This document shows, in pieces, positions 54,207-63,312 of a stretch of DNA of 64,000 nt (its first letter is position 1; every line of letters begins with the position of its first letter). A model generated the notes under the pieces. It was given only the letters and a program-made list of their open reading frames with translations, did no database searches and was not told the origin of the DNA. The position numbers and the translations under genes are program-made. The DNA comes from JBEKCP01 sp049509515 (GTDB taxonomy: Bacteria; Planctomycetota; Planctomycetia; Pirellulales; Thermoguttaceae). The stretch is taken from the NCBI GenBank assembly GCA_049509515.1, contig JBEKZV010000019.1, positions 24,392-88,391 of the forward strand, given 5' to 3'.

Positions 54207-54737
54207 ATGAAGACGTGCGGCGAGTGTCGAATGTGCTGCAAGGTCTTTCCCTTGCCGGTTCTGGGCAAAGCGGAGAATCAGTGGTGCAGGTTTCTTTCTC
54301 CCTCGGGCTGTGCCGTCCACGGCCACGGCCAGCCGGAGGTGTGCCGGGAGTATGCCTGCTATTGGCTGGACCATCAGGAGGTGCCGGAAGGGCACCGGCC
54401 CGACCGGATCGGAATGGTCGCGACCGAGTGCGGCACGATCAGGATAGCGGACGAGGTATTGCCGGTGGTTGTGGTCAACCAAGCCGAACCGGAGGCGTGC
54501 CGGGCCCCGGGGGCCCAGGCGCTCATCGGCGAGATGCTGGCCGGGGGCTTCGTGCTCTTTGTAGTTTACGGCCTCGACGTGCAAATCCTCTACGACCGGC
54601 GCCGCTGGGCTTCCACGTCCGAGGCCGACATCGAAGCCGCCTTCCGTTACGAGCGATCTCGCGATGCCGGGGAACTCAAGCGGCTGGGAGCAGTGGACGA
54701 GGACTACTGCCCCTTGACCGAGGGGCAAATCACTTAG
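54207..54737 (+). CDS. YkgJ-type zinc/iron-chelating cysteine-cluster protein
   Basis: 176 aa. N-terminal cluster MKTCGECRMCCKVFPLPVLGKAENQWCRFLSPSGCAVHGHGQPEVCREYACYWL contains the CxxCxxCC motif and the spaced Cys residues of the YkgJ (CxxCxxCC) family, thought to bind a metal cluster. The remainder is a mixed alpha/beta tail with no further motif. Cytoplasmic. No pathway is known for this family, and the neighbours (GH26, esterase) do not suggest one. Confidence 0.8.
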   Translation: MKTCGECRMCCKVFPLPVLGKAENQWCRFLSPSGCAVHGHGQPEVCREYACYWLDHQEVPEGHRPDRIGMVATECGTIRIADEVLPVVVVNQAEPEACRAPGAQALIGEMLAGGFVLFVVYGLDVQILYDRRRWASTSEADIEAAFRYERSRDAGELKRLGAVDEDYCPLTEGQIT

Positions 54738-54874
54738 GACCGGCGGAGCGCCGTTCCAATGCCCCGCCGCCCTGCTGGCGGACAGGCTCCCCCGGGTGTA
54801 TCCTGGGTGGCAGGTAGGTTCAGGGACCGGGGATACCAACAATTTGGCCGGGCAGCCGGCCGAGGAGGTGAAAG

Positions 54875-55768
54875 ATGAAGTCGCGGTGGATCTGGGTGCT
54901 CGGGCTGGTGCTGGCGTGGACGAATCCGGCAATCTCGCAGGAGCGGCCGAAACCGCCGCGGGCGCCGCAGGGCGTCAAGGTCTTGAAGGACCTTTCCTAC
55001 GTGGAGAATGGCCACGAGCGGAACCGCCTGGACCTCTACCTGCCCGAGAAGGCGGAGGGCCGGCTGCCGCTGATCGTCTGGATTCATGGCGGGGCCTGGT
55101 GGGCCGGCAACAAAGAGGGTTGCCCGGCCGTGCCGTTTGCCGCCAAGGGCTATGCCGTGGCCAGCATCAACTACCGCCTGAGCCAGCACGCCGTCTTTCC
55201 GGCCCAGATCGAGGACTGCAAGGCCGCCATCCGCTGGCTGCGGGCCAATTCCGCCAAGTACCACCTGGACCCGGACCACGTCGGCGTGTGGGGCGGGTCG
55301 GCCGGGGGCCACCTGGTCGCCATGCTGGGCACCGCCGGCGGAGTCAAGGAGTGGGATCGCACGGGCGGGAACCTCGATCAGTCGAGCCGGGTGCAGTGCG
55401 TCGTCGACTGGTTCGGTCCCGCGGATATGGCGACGATGGGCAAACAAGCGGACAAACCCGGCACGCCGGTGGCGCAGCTAATCGGCGGTCCGGTCCAGGA
55501 GAACCGGGAGAAGGCCCGCAAGGCCAGCCCCCTGACCTACGTCGGCAAGGATTCGGCGCCGTTTCTCATCATGCACGGCGACAAGGACAACACGGTCCCC
55601 TTGAGCCAAAGCGAGGTGCTGGCCGAGGCCCTGAAGAAGGCCGGCGTGGAGGTCAATCTGGTAGTCGTCGCCGGCAACGGCCACGGCGGCCCGGGGTTCA
55701 ACAGCCCGGAGAACCGGAAAGTCATCGAGGACTTCTTCGCCAAGCACCTGGGCAAGGAAAACCGGTGA
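54875..55768 (+). CDS. Secreted alpha/beta-hydrolase (carboxylesterase, BD-FAE-like)
   Basis: 297 aa. ATG 54875 is preceded by AGGAGGTG. Signal peptide WIWVLGLVLAWTNPAIS. HGGAWW forms the oxyanion hole, GGSAGG the nucleophile elbow (S142), and HGDKDNTVP with the terminal NGHGGPGF supply Asp and His. The core DLYLPEKAEGRLPLIVWIHGG matches the group of planctomycete/Bacteroidetes esterases that remove acetyl or feruloyl groups from plant polysaccharides. Its placement near a GH26 hydrolase supports a role in polysaccharide deacetylation, by inference. Confidence 0.85.
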   Translation: MKSRWIWVLGLVLAWTNPAISQERPKPPRAPQGVKVLKDLSYVENGHERNRLDLYLPEKAEGRLPLIVWIHGGAWWAGNKEGCPAVPFAAKGYAVASINYRLSQHAVFPAQIEDCKAAIRWLRANSAKYHLDPDHVGVWGGSAGGHLVAMLGTAGGVKEWDRTGGNLDQSSRVQCVVDWFGPADMATMGKQADKPGTPVAQLIGGPVQENREKARKASPLTYVGKDSAPFLIMHGDKDNTVPLSQSEVLAEALKKAGVEVNLVVVAGNGHGGPGFNSPENRKVIEDFFAKHLGKENR

Positions 55769-55994
55769 GGGTTTCCGCGGGCGGTTAGGGCCGGCTCGCC
55801 CCGGCGGTTTCCCCGGCCCTGCACGGTCGTTAAGATTGTCAGCCGTTTTGATCCTTCCGGCGCCGCGTTTTCGTTTCTTGTAACCGCCGCCGGCCCCGCA
55901 AGTCGATACTGCGAATGGGTGGCCCCTTTTTGCAGCGATCCCTGACTTTGCCCGGCGGCCGGGCGGGCTGAACGAAAGTGGGAGGATTCTTCTC

Positions 55995-56288
55995 ATGCCA
56001 ATCGTCTATTGCCAACTGTTTTCGGGGGAGAAGCTGCTCACCGACCGGCTTCTGGTCTCGATCGAACGGGAAGTCGGGCCCAACGAGAAGGATGCGCGGG
56101 GCGGTACATTTAGGGTTCCCCCGGACCAACTGACAACGATCCGGGCAGACCAGGCGATGCGTCTGGAGTTGCCGGAGAAAGTCGCCCGGAGACTGAAGAT
56201 CACCGAGGGGAACTCTCTGCCCATCATCGCCCACCAGATTCAGGATCGCATCGCGCACTTCGGCGAGGCGCTGGCGCCAGAGGGGTAG
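55995..56288 (+). CDS. Small protein of unknown function
   Basis: 97 aa. ATG 55995 has GGAGG 9 bases upstream. I do not recognise the family. The sequence has a clear coding character (MPIVYCQLFSGEKLLTDRLL, then VPPDQLTTIRADQAMRLELPEKVARRLKITEGNSLPIIAHQIQDRIAHFG) and one cysteine, without a signal peptide or membrane helix. The middle VPPDQLTTIRADQAMRLELP could be beta-rich. It stands alone between the esterase gene and a repeat-filled gap. Confidence 0.65.
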   Translation: MPIVYCQLFSGEKLLTDRLLVSIEREVGPNEKDARGGTFRVPPDQLTTIRADQAMRLELPEKVARRLKITEGNSLPIIAHQIQDRIAHFGEALAPEG

Positions 56289-56390
56289 TCGGCGGCTGGG
56301 CCGAGGAAGCGTGGGCGTTGACGCACAAGGTCGTTCATCTGAGCCCAGTCCCCCTATTTTGCCATTCTTTCGGCTGCCCGGCGGCAACTG

Positions 56391-56602
56391 AACGTAACAC
56401 GTTCGCAGGCAAAGCGTTACGTTGGTAATGTTGCGGCCCGCTCTGCGCCGCAGGGTACCAGCACTCCGCTGGCTTGGACCGCGCGGCGGCTGGCGGGCCT
56501 GGCAAGTTTTCCTGGCGGACCGCAATGTAGCCGGCACCGGGCACCATGCTCGCATGGTCGGTGTGCCGGATTCCGCACACGGCGTGTGCGGACTACATTG
56601 CC
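56391..56602. repeat. Cluster of palindromes in a 455-base gene-free gap, including family E copy 3
   Basis: The gap 56289-56743 has no supported gene. It holds a hairpin AACGTAAC/GTTACGTT (56391-56423). It also holds an element with perfect outer arms GCAATGTAG (56522-56530) and CTACATTGC (56593-56601) that encloses CCGCACACGGCGTGTGCGG (56573-56591), the same hairpin found at 2413-2469. Confidence 0.8.
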
Positions 56603-56743
56603 AAGGAATGTTGCCGCGCGGCGGTTGGCGGCCGACGTGCGAGGGCGTATGATAGGGCGTTGGCTGCCTTGCCGCAGCTTGCCGCGTAGGCGGCGCGGTA
56701 AGAACACCCTGCCCACCCCCCCCCAACGCTCGCGAGCCTGGCC

Positions 56744-57787
56744 ATGTCGAACTTCCCACCCTTACGCGTCGCCGATTGTTCTTCCAACGCCGGTATCTCG
56801 CGCCGCGGCTTGCTGAAAGCCGCCGGTGCGGCGACCGCCCTGGCCGCCATGCCTGCGCGATGGATCGCTGCGGCCGGGCCGGTGGCAACCAAGCCGGCGC
56901 CGGAATCGCTCGTCAAGCGGCTCTTCGACTCGTTGGCCGCCGAGCAAAAGAAGCAAGTCTGTTTCGGCTGGAGTCACGTCGCCGGGCCATTGGGCTTGCT
57001 GCGGACGCGCATCTCGGCCAACTGGCATGTCACCAAGCCCCGCATCGCGAGCGACTTCTACACCGCCGATCAGCGGGCGCTCATTCGCGAGATCTTCGTC
57101 GGTTTGATTCAGCCCGAGTGGGTCTCGCGAATCGACAAGCAATTGAAGGACGACGAGGGCGGTTTCGGCAGGCAGAGCGCCGCGATCTTCGGCACGCCGG
57201 GGAGCGACAAGTTCGAGTTCATCCTGACCGGGCGGCACATCACCTTGCGGTGCGACGGCAACTCGGCCGAGCACGTGGCCTTCGGCGGCCCGATCGTCTA
57301 CGGCCATGCCGCCAGCGGCTTCATCGAGAAGCCGGGCCACCCCGATAACATCTTCTGGCCGCAAGCCGTGGCGGCCAACGGCATCGCCAAGATGCTCGAC
57401 GGCAAGCAGCGGGCCGCGGCCGTGATCCGGACGCCGCCGCCGGAGAGCGCGATCGCCTTTCAGGGCCGGAAGGCCGCCCTGCCCGGCATCGCCGTCAAGG
57501 ACCTGTCTGCCGACCAGAAGGCCCACGCTCAAACGGTGCTGGCGAAGCTCATCGAGCCGTATCGCCGGTCGGACCGCGACCGGGTCGCCGCCTGCCTGAA
57601 GGCGCAGGGAGGGTTGGACGATTGCCACCTGGCGTTCTATGAGCAAGGCCGACTTACCGCGGACGACTATGACATCTGGCGGCTGGAGGGGCCGGCCTTC
57701 GTCTGGCATTTCCGCGGCGTGCCGCACGTACACACGTGGGTCCACGTGGCCGACGATCCGTCCGTACCGCTGAACGCGGAGGCGTAG
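56744..57787 (+). CDS. DUF3500 family protein with twin-arginine signal
   Basis: 347 aa. SRRGLLKAAGAATALAAMPARWIAAA is a twin-arginine type signal. The mature part has DUF3500 characters: LFDSLAAEQKKQVCFGW, a GWSHVAG segment, FGTPGSDKFEFILTGRHITLRCDGNSAEHVAFGGPIVYGH and the C-terminal DIWRLEGPAFVWHFRGVPHVHTWVHV. The several conserved His/Glu could bind metal. Function is not known; such proteins are usually exported and are found in heterotrophs. It is 63 bases upstream of the hydrogenase operon on the same strand, so co-transcription is possible. Confidence 0.8.
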   Translation: MSNFPPLRVADCSSNAGISRRGLLKAAGAATALAAMPARWIAAAGPVATKPAPESLVKRLFDSLAAEQKKQVCFGWSHVAGPLGLLRTRISANWHVTKPRIASDFYTADQRALIREIFVGLIQPEWVSRIDKQLKDDEGGFGRQSAAIFGTPGSDKFEFILTGRHITLRCDGNSAEHVAFGGPIVYGHAASGFIEKPGHPDNIFWPQAVAANGIAKMLDGKQRAAAVIRTPPPESAIAFQGRKAALPGIAVKDLSADQKAHAQTVLAKLIEPYRRSDRDRVAACLKAQGGLDDCHLAFYEQGRLTADDYDIWRLEGPAFVWHFRGVPHVHTWVHVADDPSVPLNAEA

Positions 57788-57850
57788 CGGCGGGCGGAGG
57801 CTTGAGCCCGGCTTACCCGGACCTTGTTTTTCCGCACAGAGGGGCAGCAC

Positions 57851-59041
57851 ATGGCCGCGGTGAATACAGCCGTCGGGGGACGCGTCTTCCTGCCGCGTCC
57901 CGCGCTGGACGACTTGATCCGGCTTCTCCGCAAGCAAGGCTACACCGTGTTGGGCCCCACGCTGCTCAATAGCGCGGTGTCGTTCCAACCGATCACGTCG
58001 GCCGACCAGATCCCCAAAGGCGTTCGCGACGAGCAGGACGGCGGCTCCTACCGCCTTGTGCCGGGCGACCCCTCGCTGAGCTTCGAGTACGTCGTAGGCC
58101 CGGACGGGCCGAAGACGTACTTGTTTCCGGCACAGCTTCGGCTCTTCGGGTTTCACGTCGAGGGCGATCGCTTCGTGCTCGACGAAGGGACGCCGCAGGT
58201 GCCCAAGTACGCCATGCTCGGCGTCCGCTCCTGCGAGCTGGCCGCCATCGAGATCCAGGACCGCGTCTTCGGCATCGACCGGCCCGGGCAGTTCCGCTGC
58301 GAATCGGAGACCTCGTACCCCGAGGCCCGCCGGCAGGCGCTGTTGATTGCGGTCAACTGCACGTCGCCGGGCGGCACGTGCTTCTGCGCTTCCTGGGGCA
58401 CGGGACCCAAGGCAACCAAGGGTTTCGACCTGGCGATGACCGAGCTTCGCGGAGGCTTCGTGGTCGAGGTCGGCACGCAGCGCGGCAGGCAGCTCGTGCA
58501 GTCCTTGCCCGTGCAAGAGCCCAGCGAAGCCGAGCTGGAGTTGGCCGAGCTGAAGCTGCGGCATGCCAGCCAGCGGATGGGCCGCCGGCTGGAAACCCCC
58601 GGCATCCGGGAACTGTTGGAGCACGATCTCGAACACCCCGAATGGGACGACGTGGCGCACCGCTGCCTGTCGTGCGGCAACTGCACGATGGTCTGCCCGA
58701 CGTGCTTCTGCTGCACGGTCAACGACGTCACCACGTTCGAGAGCGGCCGGATTGCGCGGGCCCGGCGGTGGGAATCGTGTTACACGCTCCAGTTCACCTA
58801 CGCCACTACCGGGCCGGAGCGCAACACGATCCGCGGACGTTATCGCCACTGGCTGCGTCACAAGCTGGGCACCTGGTGGGACCAGTTCGGCACGAGCGGC
58901 TGCACCGGCTGCGGCCGCTGCATCACCTGGTGTCCGGTGGGCATCGATCTGACCGAGGAGATTCGCCGCATTCGCGAGGACCACCACCAGGCGCGGCCCG
59001 CGGGCCAGCCGCCGCGATCCGTACGGGAGGTGAAGACGTGA
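57851..59041 (+). CDS. hydB: [NiFe] hydrogenase (group 3b-type) beta subunit, Fe-S electron-transfer protein
   Basis: 396 aa from ATG 57851. N-terminal domain of the sulfhydrogenase/anaerobic sulfite reductase A type (YAMLGVRSCELAAIEIQD, GGTCFCASWGTGP). The C-terminal domain has two [4Fe-4S] motifs: CLSCGNCTMVCPTCFCC and CTGCGRCITWCPVGID. It passes electrons between the flavin subunit and the NiFe module. First of four tightly spaced genes in the beta-gamma-delta-alpha order of group 3b hydrogenases. Its stop overlaps the next start (GTGA). Confidence 0.9.
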   Translation: MAAVNTAVGGRVFLPRPALDDLIRLLRKQGYTVLGPTLLNSAVSFQPITSADQIPKGVRDEQDGGSYRLVPGDPSLSFEYVVGPDGPKTYLFPAQLRLFGFHVEGDRFVLDEGTPQVPKYAMLGVRSCELAAIEIQDRVFGIDRPGQFRCESETSYPEARRQALLIAVNCTSPGGTCFCASWGTGPKATKGFDLAMTELRGGFVVEVGTQRGRQLVQSLPVQEPSEAELELAELKLRHASQRMGRRLETPGIRELLEHDLEHPEWDDVAHRCLSCGNCTMVCPTCFCCTVNDVTTFESGRIARARRWESCYTLQFTYATTGPERNTIRGRYRHWLRHKLGTWWDQFGTSGCTGCGRCITWCPVGIDLTEEIRRIREDHHQARPAGQPPRSVREVKT

Positions 59042-59913
59042 GCTCGCCGGCCGTTTCGCGTCGCCCGGAACCGATCTGCGGCATGGACTCGTGGATGCCC
59101 GCCCCCGCGCGGATCCTCGACGTGCGGCAAGAGAACTTCAATACCTACACGTTCCGCACGCAATTGGTCGACGACGAGCTCCGCCGGCAGTACCGTTTCG
59201 TGCCGGGGCAGTTCAACATGCTCTATTCCCCCGGCGTGGGGGAGGCCGCGATCTCGATCAGCTCCCATCCGGGCCATACCGAGACCCTGGAGCACACGAT
59301 CCGCAAGGTCGGCTCGGTCACGCGGACGATCGAACGGTTGGGCAAAGGCGCCCTGATCGGGCTCCGCGGCCCGTTCGGGCACGGCTGGCCGCTCGAGGAA
59401 ATGGCCGGCAAAGACGTGGTGGTCGTCGCCGGCGGGATCGGCATCGCCCCCTTGCGGCCGGTCGTCTACTGGCTGCTGGATCATCGCGATCAGTACAACC
59501 GCGTCATGCTGCTCTACGGCTGCCGCACGGCGGAAGACCGCGTGTTCGCCGGCGAGCTGGAGCAATGGGACCGCGGCGGGGCCATCGAAGTCCTCGTCAC
59601 GGTGGACAACGCCACGGGCGGCTGGATCGGACCCGTCGGCCCGGTGCTGCACCTGCTGCAACGCATCAAGGTCAGCGCCGCGCAGACGACCGTCCTGGTC
59701 TGCGGTCCGAAGATCCTCAATCGCGTCGCGGCCTGGAACTTTCTGCAGCTTCACGTCCCGCCCGAGCGGGTCTACGTGAGCCTCGAGCGCAACATGAACT
59801 GCGGATTCGGCCGCTGCGGCCACTGCCAGTTCGGGGCGAACTTCGTCTGTACCGACGGTCCGGTCTTCTGCTTCGCCGACATCGCCGAGATCTTCCCCAA
59901 GGAAGACGTGTAA
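59038..59913 (+). CDS. hydG: [NiFe] hydrogenase (group 3b-type) gamma subunit, FAD/NAD(P)-binding
   Basis: 291 aa. GTG 59038 is coupled to hydB, with GGGAGG upstream; ATG 59083 is an alternative. Ferredoxin-reductase-like domain: FVPGQFNMLYSPGVGEAAISISS binds FAD, and VVVVAGGIGIAPLRPVVYWLL with LLYGCRTAEDRVF and LVCGPKILNR forms the nucleotide pocket. A C-terminal cysteine group (NMNCGFGRCGHCQ...CTDGPVFC) holds a [2Fe-2S] cluster. It exchanges electrons with NAD(P)H. NADP is usual for the group, but specificity cannot be read here. Confidence 0.9.
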   Translation: MSSPAVSRRPEPICGMDSWMPAPARILDVRQENFNTYTFRTQLVDDELRRQYRFVPGQFNMLYSPGVGEAAISISSHPGHTETLEHTIRKVGSVTRTIERLGKGALIGLRGPFGHGWPLEEMAGKDVVVVAGGIGIAPLRPVVYWLLDHRDQYNRVMLLYGCRTAEDRVFAGELEQWDRGGAIEVLVTVDNATGGWIGPVGPVLHLLQRIKVSAAQTTVLVCGPKILNRVAAWNFLQLHVPPERVYVSLERNMNCGFGRCGHCQFGANFVCTDGPVFCFADIAEIFPKEDV

Positions 59914-59934
59914 AGCAACTCCTGGAAAGACAGC

Positions 59935-60756
59935 ATGACAGCACTGGGACTCCTGCCAACCGCCCGGACCGGCAAGCTGAAGCTGGCGTGCTTCAAGTTC
60001 TCCAGTTGCGACGGCTGCCAGTTGCAGGTGCTCAACCTCGAAGACGAGCTGCTCGCGCTGGCCGAGACGCTGGAGATCGCCTATTTTCTCGAGGCCCGGC
60101 GCCGCGAGCTGCCGCCCCCGTACGACATCGGACTGGTGGAAGGCAGCATCTCCACGCCCGAGGAGGAAGAGCGCATCAAGCACATCCGCCGCGACTGCCG
60201 GATGCTGGTGGCGATCGGGGCCTGCGCGACCTCGGGCGGGATCCAGGCCCTGCGCAACTGGGCGGACGTGGGCGAGATGACCCGCGCGGTCTACGCCCGG
60301 CCCGAGTACATTGCCACGCTCGACACGAGCACGCCGATCGCCGCCCACGTGTTCGTGGAGTGCGAGTTGCGCGGCTGCCCGATCAATCCGCAGCACCTCG
60401 TCGAGCTGATTTCCGCGCTGCTGGTGGGGCGGCGGCCGAACATCCCCACGCACAGCGTGTGCATCGAGTGCAAGCGGCGCGGCTGGCCGTGCGTGCTGGT
60501 CTCGCAGGGCAAGCCCTGTCTCGGCCCGGTCACCCAGGCCGGCTGCGGCGCGCTGTGCCCGGGCTTCGACCGCGCCTGCTACGGCTGCTTCGGGCCGATG
60601 GAGCAGCCCAACATGCCCTCGCTGGACTCCTGGTTCACCGACGAGCTGGGGCACTCGCCGCGCGACATGAGACGCATGCTCCGCATGTTCAACGGATACC
60701 TGGAACCCTTCAAACAGGCCAGCGATCATTATGAGCGACGCGAGCCAGCGGGCTGA
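59935..60756 (+). CDS. hydD: [NiFe] hydrogenase (group 3b-type) small subunit (delta)
   Basis: 273 aa. CFKFSSCDGCQLQVLN carries the N-terminal CxxC of the proximal cluster; IGACATSGGIQALRNW, ELRGCPINPQHLVELI and the later CIECKRRGWPCVLVSQGKPCLGPVTQAGCGALCPGFDRACYGC provide the remaining cysteines for three Fe-S clusters. There is no twin-arginine signal, so the enzyme is cytoplasmic. The end overlaps hydA by 26 bases. Confidence 0.92.
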   Translation: MTALGLLPTARTGKLKLACFKFSSCDGCQLQVLNLEDELLALAETLEIAYFLEARRRELPPPYDIGLVEGSISTPEEEERIKHIRRDCRMLVAIGACATSGGIQALRNWADVGEMTRAVYARPEYIATLDTSTPIAAHVFVECELRGCPINPQHLVELISALLVGRRPNIPTHSVCIECKRRGWPCVLVSQGKPCLGPVTQAGCGALCPGFDRACYGCFGPMEQPNMPSLDSWFTDELGHSPRDMRRMLRMFNGYLEPFKQASDHYERREPAG

Positions 60757-62074
60757 CGGCGGCCGGCGCACGATCGAGGTCAAGGCCCTGGCGCGGGTCG
60801 AAGGCGAAGGCCGCTTGTACATCCGCATGCGCGGCGGCCACGTCGAGCAGGTGCAACTGAACATTTTCGAGCCCCCCCGCCTGTACGAGGCCTTTCTCCG
60901 CGGCCGCGACTTCCGCGAAGTGCCCGACATCACCGCCCGCATCTGCGGCATCTGCCCGGTCGCCTACCAGATGAGCTGCTGCCACGCGCTGGAAAGGGCC
61001 CTGGGGGTCTATCACCAGGTCGATCCGGAAATCCGCGCGCTGCGGACCCTGTTCTACTGCGGCGAGTGGATCGAGAGCCACGTGCTGCACATGTTCCTGC
61101 TGCACCTGCCCGACTTCCTGGGCTTCGAGAGCGCGCTGGGCATGGCCGCGGAGTATCGCCCGTTGGTGGCCCGGTCGCTGCGGATCAAGAAGGCGGGCAA
61201 CGCGATCGTGGCCCTGCAGGGCGGGCGCTCGGTCCACCCGGTCGGCGCCTGCGTGGGCGGATTCCACAAGGCCCCCGACCCGCGCGGAGCGGCCGAGCTG
61301 GCGGGCGAGCTGAAATGGTGCCTCGACGACATGTGCGACCTGCTGCTCCAGCTTGCCCGCACCCTGAAATTTCCCGAGCTGACGCGAGACTACGAGTTCG
61401 TCGCCCTGGTCGATGAGCAGCAGTACGCCATGAACCTCGGCCGCATCAAGAGCAACAAGGGGCTGAACGTCGACCAGGAGGAATTCGGCGACCTCGTCGA
61501 AGAGCACCAGGTCGCCCACTCGACCGCGCTGCACGCCACGCTCAAGGGCCGCGGCGCGTACCTGGTCGGCCCGCTGGCAAGGTTGAACCTCAGCGCCGAG
61601 AAGCTCCATCCCCGTGCCGCGGAACTCGTGCCCAAGGTCTGCGACGCGGTGGGCGCCAACCTGCCGTGGCGCAACAACTACCTGAGCCTGCTGGCCCGCG
61701 GACTGGAGGTCGTCCATGCCCTGGCGACCGCCTGCGACATCCTCAAGGATTACCGGCCGCCGGCCCGGCCGAGCATTCCGCTGGCACCCCGGGCCGGCGT
61801 CGGCGGCCACGGGACCGAAGCCCCGCGGGGCATCTGCTGGCACCAGTACCGCGTCGAGGCCGACGGCTCGATCGCCTCGGCCCGCATCATTACGCCGACC
61901 AACCAGAACCAGGTCACCATCGAAGAAGACCTGCGGCTGCTGGCCCCGCAGGTCGCCGCGCTTTCCGACGAGCAGGCGGTCCTCCGCTGCGAACACCTGA
62001 TCCGCAACTACGATCCGTGCATCAGTTGCTCGGTCCATTTCTTGAGCATCAGGCGCGACGGCTCCCGCGCGTGA
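60731..62074 (+). CDS. hydA: [NiFe] hydrogenase (group 3b-type) large subunit (alpha)
   Basis: 447 aa. Nickel ligands are in the L1 motif RICGIC (C72, C75) and the L2 motif DPCISCSVH (C430, C433, H436). Eleven residues (FLSIRRDGSRA) follow H436, the part that a maturation protease removes in this family. Other typical parts are LARVEGEGRL at the start, GGRSVHPVGACVGGF and WRNNYLSLLARGLE. It takes up or evolves hydrogen coupled to NAD(P)H. The endopeptidase and Hyp maturation genes are not in the window, so they must be elsewhere. Confidence 0.93.
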   Translation: MSDASQRADGGRRTIEVKALARVEGEGRLYIRMRGGHVEQVQLNIFEPPRLYEAFLRGRDFREVPDITARICGICPVAYQMSCCHALERALGVYHQVDPEIRALRTLFYCGEWIESHVLHMFLLHLPDFLGFESALGMAAEYRPLVARSLRIKKAGNAIVALQGGRSVHPVGACVGGFHKAPDPRGAAELAGELKWCLDDMCDLLLQLARTLKFPELTRDYEFVALVDEQQYAMNLGRIKSNKGLNVDQEEFGDLVEEHQVAHSTALHATLKGRGAYLVGPLARLNLSAEKLHPRAAELVPKVCDAVGANLPWRNNYLSLLARGLEVVHALATACDILKDYRPPARPSIPLAPRAGVGGHGTEAPRGICWHQYRVEADGSIASARIITPTNQNQVTIEEDLRLLAPQVAALSDEQAVLRCEHLIRNYDPCISCSVHFLSIRRDGSRA

Positions 62075-62120
62075 CCGGGCATCGCGGCGGCCGCGCCGAT
62101 AGGGAATTGGGGCGGAATAA

Positions 62121-63308
62121 ATGACACAGAAGAAGACCGTCCGGGCGGGGATCGTCGGCGCCGGGTTCTCGGCGACCTTCCACTTCGACGCCCTCACGCG
62201 GGTCTACGGGACCCGGGTCGAGGTGGTCGGCGTCCATGCCAGGCACCGCGCCGGCGGCGAGGCTTTCGCCCGGCAGCGGGGCATCGAGTTCTTCGACGCG
62301 CTGGAACCGCTGGCCGAGCGTGCCGACGTGCTGCACGTCTGCGTGCCGCCGATGTTCCACGAACCCATCGCGGTCGAGGGCCTCCGCCGCGACAAGTTCG
62401 TGGTCTGCGAGAAGCCGCTGACCGGCTACTTCGGCAACGAGGCGCCGGATTTCCACTGGGAGCGGGCCGACAAGCAAGCGGCGCTGGACTCCGCCCTGGC
62501 CAGCGTCCGGCGGATGATGGCCGCCGAACACGCCAGCCGGGGCCGCCTGCTGTACGCCGAAAACTGGGTTTACGCCCCCGCCGTCCAGAAAGAGCGCGAG
62601 ATCATCGAGAAGACCGGCGGGCAGATCCTCTGGATCCACGGCGAAGAGTCGCACAGCGGCTCGCATTCGACCGACTACGCCTACGCCGCGCGGTGCGGCG
62701 GCGGCGTGCTGGTGGGCAAGGGCTGCCACCCGCTCACGGCGGCCCTGTACCTGAAGCGGGTGGAAGGCCGGGCCCGCCACGGCCGCCCCATCCGCCCCAA
62801 GACCGTCTCCGCCCGCACCCACGCATTGACCCGCCTGCCCGCGTTCCGCAACGAAGGGCACCTCCGCGCCGACTACTACGACATCGAGGACTTCTCCGCC
62901 ATGCACGTCGAGCTGGACGACGGCACGGTGGCCGACCTGTTCGCCTCGGACATCGTGCTGGGGGGCATCCACAACTGGCTGGACATCTGCGCCAACAACC
63001 ACCGCGCGGTGTGCAACATCAACCCGAACACCGCCCTGCTGACCTATAACCCCCGCGAGGAGAACTTCCGCGACCTGTACGTCGTCGAAAAGATCGGCAC
63101 CAAACAGGGCTGGGCCTGCACCTCGCCGGAGGAAGACTGGTTCACCGGCTACCCGCAGGAGATGGAGGCATTCTACCGCACCATCGCCTACGGCGACCCG
63201 CTGGAAAGTGACATCCGCCTGGCGGCCGACGCCATCGCGACCATCTACGCCGCCTACGTCTCCGCCTCGCGGGCGGGCCAGGCCGTCGAGGTCGGCCTGT
63301 GCGAGTGA
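62121..63308 (+). CDS. Gfo/Idh/MocA-family NAD(P)-dependent oxidoreductase
   Basis: 395 aa. An N-terminal Rossmann fold GIVGAGFSATFHFDAL (GxGxxx) is followed by ADVLHVCVPPMFHEPIAVEGLRRDKFVVCEKPLTG with the catalytic EKP. The middle GEESHSGSHSTDYAYAARCGGGVLVGKGCHPLTAALYL supplies the usual His of the C-terminal alpha/beta domain. No signal peptide, so it is intracellular. The family oxidises sugars or inositols; substrate unknown. It starts 46 bases after the hydrogenase operon and may be co-transcribed, though function is unrelated. Confidence 0.88.
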   Translation: MTQKKTVRAGIVGAGFSATFHFDALTRVYGTRVEVVGVHARHRAGGEAFARQRGIEFFDALEPLAERADVLHVCVPPMFHEPIAVEGLRRDKFVVCEKPLTGYFGNEAPDFHWERADKQAALDSALASVRRMMAAEHASRGRLLYAENWVYAPAVQKEREIIEKTGGQILWIHGEESHSGSHSTDYAYAARCGGGVLVGKGCHPLTAALYLKRVEGRARHGRPIRPKTVSARTHALTRLPAFRNEGHLRADYYDIEDFSAMHVELDDGTVADLFASDIVLGGIHNWLDICANNHRAVCNINPNTALLTYNPREENFRDLYVVEKIGTKQGWACTSPEEDWFTGYPQEMEAFYRTIAYGDPLESDIRLAADAIATIYAAYVSASRAGQAVEVGLCE

Positions 63309-63312
63309 GGGT

